This document shows positions 55,634 through 64,000 of a DNA stretch of 64,000 nt, one piece after another. Under the pieces are notes generated by a model. It was given only the letters and a program-made list of their open reading frames with translations, did not search any database and had not been told where the DNA came from. Where the stretch lies: assembly GCA_022495005.1 (NCBI GenBank), contig JAGYXB010000700.1, positions 186,001-250,000 on the forward strand. Reading direction: 5' to 3'. The number at the start of each line of letters is the position of its first letter. The first letter of the stretch is position 1. A program made the position numbers and the translations under genes. Origin of the DNA: Rhyacophila brunnea (Eukaryota > Arthropoda > Insecta > Trichoptera > Rhyacophilidae).

Positions 55634-56099
55634 CTTTATGTTATTTTTATTAAATTGTTGAAAAACGAAGCGCGAATATTTGAGAGAAACGTACTAGTTT
55701 GACAGCTGAACGGAAATGAAACCATATTGCTACAAAAAATTTTTTTTTATAGCAAATGGTCCATAGTTGCTTTCAAATTTTAAATCGAACCATATCGTTC
55801 CAAAACAAATTACCAGTGCATCTGATATAGAACTTAAATGCCCTGCTATGTCATAAACCATAAAGATTTTTTTAAATTTTGTAACACAGTTTTAAAGAGA
55901 AAATTATTATAAGAATTTTGGTACCAAAAAGTCAAAATTGACAAAAATGCCAGATGATACCTTATTGTTCTAGGGAGACGCTATATCATTATTTGTGACT
56001 AAATATAAGTTTTCATGATCTTATCTATCTTAAAAAACTACTTTTGAATATATTTTCAGGAACCATTTATGTTACAAAGTCTAGGATGGCCTGTACAAA

Positions 56100-56222
56100 A
56101 TGTAAAATACTAATATTTTGAAGGATTCAAGATGAAGAATGTTCCTGTACTGTAAATTTTGCAGAAATACCATTTTATACCAGTGCACCAGCGTTTCCAT
56201 ATCATTATATTACCAAATCGGA
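56100..56222 (-). repeat. Decayed family M piece and hAT-like tip
   Basis: ATGTAAAATACTAATATTTT and AGAATGTTCCTGTACTGTA match the M core. CAGCGTTTCCATATCATTAT, then TTACCAAATCGGAATTT, resembles the hAT tip at 56946. Confidence 0.5.
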
Positions 56223-56482
56223 ATTTAGGAGCCTAGTTGATAGAATCCCATGTTAGCAGACGATGTGGTCGGTTCATTAGAAAGAATCGACATTTTAGTT
56301 TAAAAAATAATATAAGTATGCATAAAAATCACAATAGCACAACTATTGTTGTATTGTATCTAATGCCTGTTTCCCAGAGGAAGTTTCTCCGCCATATGGA
56401 CATGGTGGTCGAGTGACAAGTCCAAGTTCAATGAGCTTGGCAGAAAATCCACCGTGACCAGTCAAGAATTGACTGGTGTAGT

Positions 56483-56877
56483 CATGGCCCCCACATCCTG
56501 AAGCAGGCCCCCAGGCTAGAATCTTTGGCGGGCCCCCTACCTATCGCTAAGGATAAAGGGATTGTGATGCTCTACAGTAGCGTTTTCCAAACGGTGTACG
56601 CGTTAAAATTAATGTGTATATTTAGTGTTTTTTTGTATAGTTTAATACATCCATTTGAATTATGGAGTTGTCGAGTATTGAATACACAATTAAAAATTGT
56701 ATCGTACAACCACATAATTTTTAATAATAATATTATTGCAGGCAACTTTCTTACTAGTGAAGCAAATTTGTGATGTGTGTTTAGCTAACTTATCTGCTCG
56801 ACTCGCCTCGACGGGCCCTTCCTGAGCCCGGGCCCCTAGGCTAGGGCCCTGTCAGCCCCCCCCTTGTGGGGGCCATG
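56483..56877 (+). mobile_element. Family D hAT MITE, perfect 8-bp TSD
   Basis: CATGGCCCCCACATCCTGAA to TTGTGGGGGCCATG, with GGTGTAGT on both sides (56475-56482, 56878-56885). Confidence 0.92.
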
Positions 56878-56945
56878 GGTGTAGTGGTCAGGAGTCAAGG
56901 TTATCTCCAACCGCCATTCGGAATGAACAAATTTATGTGTGCCTA

Positions 56946-57372
56946 CCAGCGTTGCCAGATAATTATTTCACCAAATCGGGATTTTTATCATGTGAAATTA
57001 AAAACATCGGGATTTAGGACAACCTAAAAAATGCATAGTTCAATATTTGTAATGTTTATTTCTATAATATCTATCATAAATGACACAACACAACCTACAA
57101 AACTCTTTAACAATCAAAATAATACTGTCAAAGTATATTTTTTCCTGACACTTGCCTATGTATAAGTACTTGGCTGAAGATTTTACTTCCTGAAGAGTTT
57201 CTTTCTGCTGCTTAATGTATTGGTAAAGTACATCCCATGAGTATATTATCATGTTGAATTGAACATGTAATTCCGATTTTATCAACTCAACAGAACATCT
57301 ATTTCTTACATCTGACCATTTTAAATTCATCTGAGAAAATACCCGTTCGGTATTAGCAATTAAATGTTAGTA
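56946..57372 (-). pseudogene. hAT transposase C-terminus with its transposon end
   Basis: In reverse, a frame from about 57372 to 57040 reads IANTERVFSQMNLKWSDVRN, then CSVELIKSELHVQFNM and a lysine-rich tail ending near 57040. The xxERVFSxMNLxWxDxRN...VELIKxELxVxFN pattern is the hAT C-terminal dimerisation domain. It is broken upstream: the catalytic core is gone. Downstream the element closes with the tip CAGCGTTGCCAG at 56946. No TSD, since the other end is deleted. The ATG at 57330 is only an internal Met. Domain match strong, family within hAT uncertain. Confidence 0.8.
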
Positions 57373-57539
57373 TAACCAGTATAGTAAACCAGTTAATCAG
57401 TGCAAATTGCAATCTTTTCCTACACTAAAAATTATAGTACATAACAGCGTACAGTTCTTGATAATTCAACAAATATGAATAATATAAATAAGACTTTTAG
57501 GTTAAAACAAAAGAACTCGATAGATGCGTGATGCACACT

Positions 57540-58265
57540 GATACCAGATGAAGGTCTCCCACAGGAGACCACCTCAAAGGGCGGACCGAACCATCAACTT
57601 TCCCATAACACCACAGCCTACGTCCACTCTTTGCGGTTCTCGCAACCCTCGGCCGAGCAAAGCCCGCATCTCCTCAAATCCGACTTTCAAAATCGTCCAC
57701 ACTCCCGCCAAAACACAGAGACGCGGTCTGTCGAAAACGGCCACATGAGATAGCGCCGCCACTAGTCAATCCGTCGGTAAAACAGAGAGGTTCGTGACTG
57801 ACAGAACAACGCCGTCAGAATGACGCCGCAGATCCCATTTTGATGCGCGCGAAATGCTCTCTCTTGCCTCGGACGTCGAACAACAAGCTTCTCCAGCCGG
57901 AGCACCGCGTTTACAACCCGCCAAAAAACTCTCTCGCCTCGGACGTCGAACAACAAGCATCTCCAGCCAGAACACTGCGTCTACAACCCGCCAAAAAACT
58001 CTCTTGTCTCGGACGTCGAACGGCCAACAGCTAGCATCTCCAACCATAAAAAACCACGCCGCGATCATCTCCAGCCAGCGATACCGCGTCTGCAGCCCGC
58101 CAAATCGCCATTACCCATGACCGAATACTAAAATACCCTGCAATAACTTTTCAATAAACACTACCAAGCGACAACGTGCGTTTCTCTCAATTCCACCCCG
58201 CTTCTGGCCTGCTAGTGATACAGCCTTCACCATTCTCCTTGACAGAGAAAGGCCGGTATCAACAC
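57540..58265 (+). repeat. GC-rich segment with a 70-bp tandem array; possible solo LTR
   Basis: 57866-58110 holds about 3.5 copies of a 70-bp unit (GCCTCGGACGTCGAACAACA, TCTCCAGCC, ACAACCCGCC). Upstream is similarly CpG-rich sequence and downstream is a TTTCAATAAACACTACC polyadenylation-like motif. TGATACCAG near the left and GGTATCA near the right would suit an LTR-type border, but no TSD or primer site is visible. The overlapping open frames at 57548-58120 give Pro/Arg-rich products in several frames and are probably composition artefacts. Confidence 0.5.
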
Positions 58266-58433
58266 GTGTCTACACACTAACTTCATTTCATTTCAAGTTA
58301 ATTGATAGTAATTAACATAAGAGTAATTACAGCGTGTAATGACGCTTTCGGCAGTTAAACGGTGAAACCATACATAATTTTAGATATTTTATACACAGAA
58401 GAATATATTTTATCTATTATGGTTTGGTTAGGG

Positions 58434-59199
58434 CAGTTGTCGGCAAACCGCGGCTCGCGAGCCATATGTGGCTCTTTGGGCCCTTGATTACGGCTCTGCC
58501 ACAAATGCCCTCTGCCCTATTTGACATGGCTACAAAGAAGAAGCGAAGAAAAACGGAAGACTAAAACCATGAATTTAAAGTTGAAGGACCGAGACTTTCG
58601 TGTCTATTAAAAACTTAAATGGCCTACCGACGTGTATTGTTTGTCGCGAAAAATTGGCGCATAACAATAAGTCAAATTTGGAGAGACACTATACAATTAA
58701 ATACGCCCTGTCACAAAATTTAGCAGTAAATATCCTGTCGGTGATGTAAGGAAGAAAGCGGTTGAGAAACTTTAGAAGAGTCAAGAAAAATCAAGTTTTG
58801 TATTTAATTACTGAATACAATCTTCCAACAATGTTAATATTGCAAGTTTTGTGGTTAGTAAAGAGATTTCTAAGAGAGGAAATTGAGAAAACGTTTTATC
58901 AACAAGATGCAAACTTAACTTCCCAAAATTTCCAAGGCGATGCAAGGCCAATATTCACATTGACTATTTGTCAGTCATTGTCATGATTTAATTTTATGAA
59001 TACCAAAACTTACAATTTAATTTTTATCAATAATTAAGAACATTATTACGTATGATATCAAGTTTTATTAAGTTAATAGACAGTGTAGGTACCTACATAT
59101 TATATAATTTAAGTTTAATAAATTGGGCTCTCAAAAGAAATCTCAATCGTTGTACTGTTGATATTTGGCTCTGTTGACTAATGAGTTTGCCGACCACTG
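58434..59199 (+). mobile_element. hAT relic, CAGTNGTCGGCAAAC ends, perfect 8-bp TSD
   Basis: It starts CAGTTGTCGGCAAACC with GCGGCTCGCGAGCCATATG and ends GAGTTTGCCGACCACTG. GGTTAGGG flanks both sides (58426-58433, 59200-59207). It carries N-terminal transposase remnants (next entry) and an internal deletion. Confidence 0.92.
58560..58985 (+). pseudogene. hAT transposase N-terminal remnant (GTF2IRD2/ZBED type)
   Basis: At 58619-58708 a frame reads NGLPTCIVCREKLAH, then NKSNLERHYTIKYA, a CxxC...H zinc-finger region (C-x2-C, then ERHxxxxxA) typical of this group. After a frameshift, FSSKYPVGDVRKKAVEKL, a stop and SQEKSS follow. Around 58845-58895 comes IASFVVSKEISKRGN, matching the ASFxVxKEIAKxGK segment that follows in relatives. 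Several stops and at least two frame changes; the catalytic part is absent. Nonfunctional. Confidence 0.8.
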
Positions 59200-59469
59200 G
59201 GTTAGGGTAACACGAATAAAAAAAAATAACCAACTCCAATTCAATGAAAACAAAAAAATATGACTGACAAAGTGTGCACTATTTTTGTCAAATCTCCATC
59301 TCCTATCTCCACTATGATGGTTTGGTTTAGGCAAGGCTTAATTGAATTTTAAAAATTAACCAGCACCATCTGCAAACTGTATTCTTAGTTCAATGAAAAT
59401 AAATATATTGTATGACTGACAAATTTAGTGTGCACAGTCTACCTCCATCCTTCGCTGCTGCGAGGTAGG

Positions 59470-59979
59470 TATATAAGGTACTTACCTATATAACAAAATA
59501 ACTTGGACACTCAAATATTTTTGAAAAATTATCGAGCGCTTCGGTTGATAAACTTTTCTTTTTCCAGTGCTGGCCTGTTAGTTTTAATGTCGGTAACCTA
59601 CATATTCTGCAATTTAGAGACAATTACTCATTGTGGTGCATTTGTATTCATTCAATCCTCAGCAATTTTCTAGTGGGTGTTATTTACGTACTGAGTATAA
59701 TTAATACACAGTTATTATGAAACAGCGATGATCAAACAGGAAATGAAAAGATGAGGAAATAAAATCAATATATGGAAATACAATAGATAGTCTAATCAGC
59801 GTCATAATGAGCACTTATCAAAATAGGTCATGGCCATTTCCAGGAAACATCTCCACTATGTCCTGTCGCTGGCGTGTCGAACTTCAAGTAGGTACAGTTT
59901 AATCTACTCTCCAATAATTGTCAATCTTCAACTTGAACAAACGTATTATACCTCGTTTACACGTGCATGGATTTACTAT
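59470..59979. other. No supported feature
   Basis: AT-rich; no partner copies. Confidence 0.35.
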
Positions 59980-60510
59980 TAAGGGCGGACGTGCTCAGCG
60001 TGGGTCAAAATGGAGCTTTTATTCTATTTTCAAAGCATGATCCTGGACATTCCTTAAACGTTGTAGATAATCTATTTATATAATTTTGAAGCCTTATTAT
60101 CCTTTATATTTATTTTAAACATTTGATGACTGCATAAAGTATTTTTATTACATAAAAATAGTATTCTTTTAAACCTCTCGCTCTAATGTTTTAGAATATA
60201 GTCATATTTCAGTACATAAATGTGCAGTGGTGTTAAGATTTTTACATTTATTAATTTTTAAAAGCATTTATAAACCATCAGTATAATTTATGTCGACATT
60301 ATTATAGTGAAATATTTACGATAAAAAATTATATTGATAATCTCAGTGATCCCAAATTTGACAAGAATTAGGCATTTTATTATTCAAAAAATGGGCAAGA
60401 TCAACACATTTGAAGATAATTCTAAAGATACTGATTATAAGCTATGTCTTTGACCATTCAAATGTGATAAACATCCTACGAATAATGATTGCTGTATAAT
60501 ATAGAGTACT
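59980..60510 (+). repeat. Family G repeat, copy 3
   Basis: GGCGGACGTGCTCAGCGTGG to TACGAATAATGATTG, aligned with the copies at 1-555 (reverse) and 43225-43755. Confidence 0.88.
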
Positions 60511-60582
60511 ATAGAGTACAAATACTAGTAAGTATTTTGGAACAAGTTTCTATACTAAGTATTTTTTTATACTGGTAGTAAG

Positions 60583-63534
60583 CATTGGCGGCCTTAGGCC
60601 CAAAAAACTGGTAGGTCAATTTTGAATATATTATTTCAATTTGCCTTTTCGTTGTATACTTAAAAGACGTATTGAAAATTGACTTTTTATACATTATATA
60701 ATAAGTGCTAGAAATTGTTATAGGTGGATACCTACTTACCCTTCAAAAAATGTCCATTTTTCATAACGCCAACCCATCGTTAACCGAAATTGCACATAAC
60801 GCGTTATAATTTTTTGTAAATTAAGTCCACTTTTCTTTCTTTACTTTTTGAAAAATCATCAATCACACGATTATAAAAATTGTCTATTTTTCCCACATAT
60901 TTTTTTCAATACTGAGCATTGCAAGAGCGGTCAGTCTATCTTGGCCCATCGTATTGCGTAGAAAGGTTTTAATTCTTTTGAGAGTGGAAAAACATCTTTC
61001 ACTTTCAACTGTTGTCATTGGTATGACGCAAATAAATTGGAGAACTTTGATCGACTCGGAAAATGTTTCATTGAAATTATTGCTGAGTAAAAATGTAGAA
61101 GAGAAACTGCACTATTAGCGCCATGCAAATCATCTCGTTGATAAAACACCAATAATTCATTTTTTAACTTGGTTATGTTTATTTCTTCTAACTGTTTTAC
61201 CAAATTTAGTTGACTCGTGGGAAAATTATTTTTAAAATCAGCGTAATTTTCTTTATTGAACAAATCGGATATAATGAGATGATCGTTGGATGTGAATCGT
61301 GCTTCTATTTCCACTATAATTGTATCACAGACTTCAATTGCTACTGCGTTGCTATTGTCATCTATCCGTCTCTTTTATGGTCACCCGTTGCACAGCTGGA
61401 ATTCGGATTAGTGCTAGCTTCATTTCTGATTTCGGAAATATATTTTTTAAAATTATCGATGTATGTTTTTATCTTAATAGCGTCTAAGTTTCTTTTTTGC
61501 ATTTGTTTAAATAAAATTTGACAATGAGGCATTATTTTGTGAAAAAAAGTCAACCAATAAATCAAAGTGTTTTTTTCCAAATTATTTATTAAGTTTTGGG
61601 CTTGACTTAGGGTATTGGTGTCATTTTCTCTGTCCAGTATTGAATTTAAACACTGTAAAATGTCTTCTCGGTACAAAAAAACTGTCTCCACACATTTAGC
61701 ATTGAAGCACCATCTAGTTGGAGCTGCTTTCGGTAGACGCACTTTGACGAATTCATCTAATATTTTCGTTCATTTTGGTGATCTCGAAAAAAAGACAGAA
61801 AATGATTGGACGGTGGCAAAAAAAACTTTCAGACCAGTGGTTATGGTGGATGCTTTTTGCATAACTAAATTAAATTGGTGAGCATAACAGTGGATGTACT
61901 GTGCTAGTGGAAAAGTTTCGCGGACTCTCGTCTGAACTCCTCCAGTTTTCCCACTCATTATTGCCGCCCCGTCGTAGCTTTGCGCTATTAGCTGTCGAGG
62001 ATGAATTTTCAAGATTCTCAGCTCTTTTAAAATTTCTTCTGTTAATCCTGTTGCCGTGCACACCTCTGGATTTACAAACTTCCAAAATCTTTCACATACT
62101 ATATTGTCTTTTAAATATCTTACAACGAAAACCATTTGCGTTTTTGTAGAGCTGTCTGTCGTTTCGTCAACTTGAATAGCTACGTAATTAGATTTTTTAT
62201 GTCACATCTAATTTCTTCTTGAGTGACTTTTAATATTGAATCTAGCAATTCGTTTTGGATAGTCTTCGAAATTCCTTTGAATGAAGTTGACCTTTCTAAA
62301 TGCTCCTTCATAACAATATCTATTTCCTGCATGAAATTTATTAATCCACGAAATATACCAGGATTATCAGACTCTTTATACTCATCATGGCCTCGTAAGG
62401 CCAGCTCAAACGATCCGCAAAATTGAATACACTTTAAAATTGTTGTTAAAATTAAACGATTTTTATCGACAGTTTCATTGTGATCAGCAATCGATCTGCG
62501 GTATGCACTATCTAACTGAATTCGGATGTCTGTTGTTCCTAATAAAACAAAACTCATAGAATTATTTATGTGTGCTGTTGACTTGCTATGCTTTTTTATT
62601 TTTTCTTTAAGATGTTTTAGATCACCAACACCAAATTCTGTCCATTGCTTTTCATTTTTGCAATCAAAAATTAAACAATGAAAACAAAAAAATAAATTCC
62701 TTTCATTGCAACCACATATCCATTCACAAAAATGATAGCTTTTCTTGTTGAAATATCTGTCAACATCTTTGCTTTTCTCTTTTGTTGTTTGAATTATTTT
62801 CATATCCGGCATGTACCTGCCTAATATCTTCGCTTGTAGACGTTTATCATAGTTAAATGTCTCATTCTTTATTTCGTTTAAAATATAATCCACTGAATTA
62901 GACATTTTGTGTCAGTTCAAACAAATAAACCATCGTAAATTCCACAAAACTTCACGAAAATGTAATAAATCACTAAAAACCAAACTTTGTGTGTAAATTC
63001 GTATAATAACTACACCAAAAACTATTTAAATACGTTTAAAACAACCAACAGACATTCGTTGAAACTTGTCAACTGTCAGAACAAAATACAGTAAGTATAC
63101 AATAATTTTCGGCGTGGCAGTAGCATTGGACTCCATAATTCAGTCGACTTTATCATTCTGTTTCGCAAAATTAGCTGAAAATATTTTTTGTTTCACACTC
63201 GGACAATGGGCGAGAGGCCTGTAATGCACGGATCTTTGGAACTCAAAGCGTCAAATATTGAATTTATCTTTCTCTGTCTAATGTATGAGAAATGAGAGAG
63301 AAAATTTTATAAAAATATTAATTTTGGGTCAAGAATTGAATTGTCCGGCAATTGGCGGGGAATTCTCGCCTATCGAGAATACAAAACAAAAACAAGCGTA
63401 CGCTTTATAATTTCAAATCCACCGATTATTATTATATATGACATTGTAGATATTATTAATATTATTCTGTCGATTGTAAGGTATTTATTTTGGGAGGTCA
63501 TTGACTAATTGACCTAAGGAGGGAGCCGCGCATG
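60583..63534 (-). mobile_element. Near full-length ZMYM1-like hAT transposon, 2952 bp
   Basis: The ends CATTGGCGGCCTTAGGC and (reverse) CATGCGCGGCTCCC...CCTTAGG are imperfect TIRs. The flanks GTAGTAAG (60575-60582) and GTAGCAAG (63535-63542) match at 7 of 8, as expected for hAT. It contains one transposase gene on the minus strand with a handful of lesions, and about 630 bp of 5' and 300 bp of 3' noncoding sequence. Among the elements in the window it is the closest to autonomous. Confidence 0.9.
60884..62905 (-). pseudogene. hAT transposase, ZMYM1-like (TTF zinc finger, DUF4371, dimerisation domain), decayed
   Basis: Start ATG at 62905 (context CAAAATG), end TAG at 60884-60886, about 670 codons, full length for the family. 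Order: residues 55-115 TTF-type zinc finger (FCEWICGCNE, LFFCFHCLIF, W-FGVGDLKHL, H-STAH); 120-240 DUF4371 start (FCGSFELALRGHDE, SDNPGIFRGL); then the RNase H-like core with the first catalytic Asp in VAIQVDETTDSST (about 62150) and the second in QSYDGAAIMSGKTGGVQ (about 61960), HCYAHQFNLV, and PTRWCFNAK; finally VESERCFSTLKRIKT and GQDRLTALAMLSIEKNM near the end. Lesions: a frameshift in the T6 run 62193-62198, an in-frame TGA at 61770-61772 (reading resumes directly), a frameshift near 61365 and another near 61050. All landmark motifs survive, so decay is recent. It probably entered as an active copy. Confidence 0.9.
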
Positions 63535-63659
63535 GTAGCAAGTATACTTAGTCTAAAAAATCGACCAGTTTTCCCATCTCTGTATTATACATGTATTATA
63601 CTGCAGTTGGCAAGATTTCATGCATGCATCAAAAAAGTTTGGAAGCTTCTGTATTTCTG

Positions 63660-63880
63660 ATTCAATATGAACATTAATTTAATTTTCATAGCCGATTTTG
63701 GCAAAATCCATGAATTCAAGAATGAAAACCTTACAAATAATCCAGTATATCGGCTATTTTCAAAATTTCTTTGCCGCTGGCTTCCTATAAACCGATAAGA
63801 ACCGTGTTTTATTTAGACATGTATTTTAATGTCAGTACTATACGACCCGAAGAGGTTGAATGGTATAATATACACCCAAT
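63660..63880 (-). repeat. Family B fragment
   Basis: TTCAATATGAACATTAATTT, TCCAGTATATCGGCTATTTT and ACGACCCGAAGAGGTTGAAT match 46190-46385. It lacks both ends. Confidence 0.75.
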
Positions 63881-64000
63881 CCTCTTTTTGCACGGGGGAT
63901 ACGTTCCAAAGATTACCGTGTAAGAAAAGATAAGGTGCCCATACAAAAATGGTAGATAGGTTCCGTTACTTAAAATCAACTCAAAATACGAAATTCTTGA
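63881..64000. other. No supported feature at the right edge
   Basis: No repeat partner or coding signal. Confidence 0.4.

Larger units (their letters stand above)
53353..55981 (-). mobile_element. 2.6-kb TIR element carrying remnants of a spliced gene; superfamily unassigned
   Basis: The left end TCGTCACCCTAGAACAACAA and right end (reverse) GCGTCTCCCTAGAACAATAA agree over about 36 bp inward to TATCATCTGGCATTT. TA lies outside both ends (53351-53352, 55982-55983). A separate 1008-bp TA-flanked element (54484-55491) sits inside, so the original was about 1.6 kb. On the minus strand the inside looks like a decayed multi-exon gene (separate entries). The TIR motif CCCTAGAA recalls piggyBac, but no TTAA duplication is present at the right end. 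Confidence 0.65.
58350..59462 (+). repeat. Family A remnant hosting a hAT
   Basis: TTTATACACAGAAGAATATA and TATTATGGTTTGGTTAGG at the left, and ACCAGCACCATCTGCAAACT to CCATCCTTCGCTGCTG at the right, are internal and right-arm family A sequence. A second partial A arm lies at 59230-59320. Confidence 0.65.
60515..63590 (-). mobile_element. Family N end hosting the ZMYM1-like hAT
   Basis: 60515-60582 (ACAAATACTAGTAAGTATTT, AACAAGTTTCTATACTAAG) and 63535-63583 (AAGTATACTTAGTC, CAGTTTTCCCATCTCTG) together match the first 120 bp or so of 50857-51570 in reverse. Removing the hAT and one TSD restores TACTRGTAGTAAGTATAC. Confidence 0.85.

Noticed and set aside
57548..58120. Several overlapping open frames on both strands that could suggest a gene
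   Set aside because: They follow the GC-rich tandem array in all frames, and the products are Pro/Arg/Ser-rich without domains. Composition effect is likelier.
61210..62426. Plus-strand open frames at 61210-61521, 61615-61881, 61901-62149, 62223-62426
   Set aside because: Antisense shadows of the hAT transposase pseudogene on the minus strand.

Overview
This is an AT-rich stretch of a nuclear animal genome, almost certainly an insect. Nothing in it is prokaryotic: there are no operons, no ribosome binding sites and no long ORFs. A sap-sucking hemipteran (aphid-like) fits the ZMYM1-type and GTF2IRD2-type hAT relics and the dense TA/TTAA-target repeats. The short GGTACCTA-like strings and the RTE-type LINE tails ending in TGATGATGATG also occur in Lepidoptera, so the order is not settled.

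Nearly everything is transposon. I named repeat families by comparing copies inside the window. hAT type (8-bp target duplication, TSD): A (CAGTGGCGAAGGGTGG ends), D (CATGGCCCCCAC ends), E (CAGTGGCGCACCCAGG ends), J (CTAGGGGYGGCAGG start), M (CAGTGWTGCCAAC ends), N (TAGAGATGGG start), the 8.6-9.7 kb element, two GTF2IRD2-type relics (14.8-15.6 and 58.4-59.2 kb) and a near full-length ZMYM1-like element (60.6-63.5 kb). TTAA type (piggyBac-like): C. PIF/Harbinger type (TAA/TTA TSD): I, R and the 11.6-12.0 kb element. TA type: 33.8 kb, 54.5-55.5 kb and probably the 2.6-kb element at 53.4-56.0 kb. Superfamily not assigned: B, F, G, H, K, L, O, P. Retroelements: a tRNA-derived SINE, three 3'-end fragments of one RTE-like LINE and two other LINE tails.

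Layout: 0-15 kb holds copies of G, C, A, H, L and J plus several single TIR elements. 14.8-17.3 kb has a hAT relic and a compound E+D element. 18.7-25.3 kb is a thick nest of A, B, R and LINE. 25.6-31.8 kb carries SINEs and self-nested C. 33-36.5 kb holds palindromes and a second E+D copy. 37-42 kb has O, LINE tails, H and Harbinger palindromes. 42.6-42.95 kb contains the only convincing host coding exon (minus strand). 43-47 kb holds G, a 306-bp palindrome, a LINE, D, L and B. 47-50 kb looks mostly single copy. 50.7-56 kb has N inside a LINE, A, H and the long-TIR element. 56.5-64 kb has D, three hAT relics, a 70-bp tandem array and the ZMYM1-like hAT.

The host gene is represented by one exon with a signal peptide, a good donor and a weak acceptor. 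Its other exons were not found, so this window is probably mostly intron or intergenic DNA. The nestings give a readable relative chronology, because many insertions can be excised on paper to restore a recognisable host repeat across the TSD.
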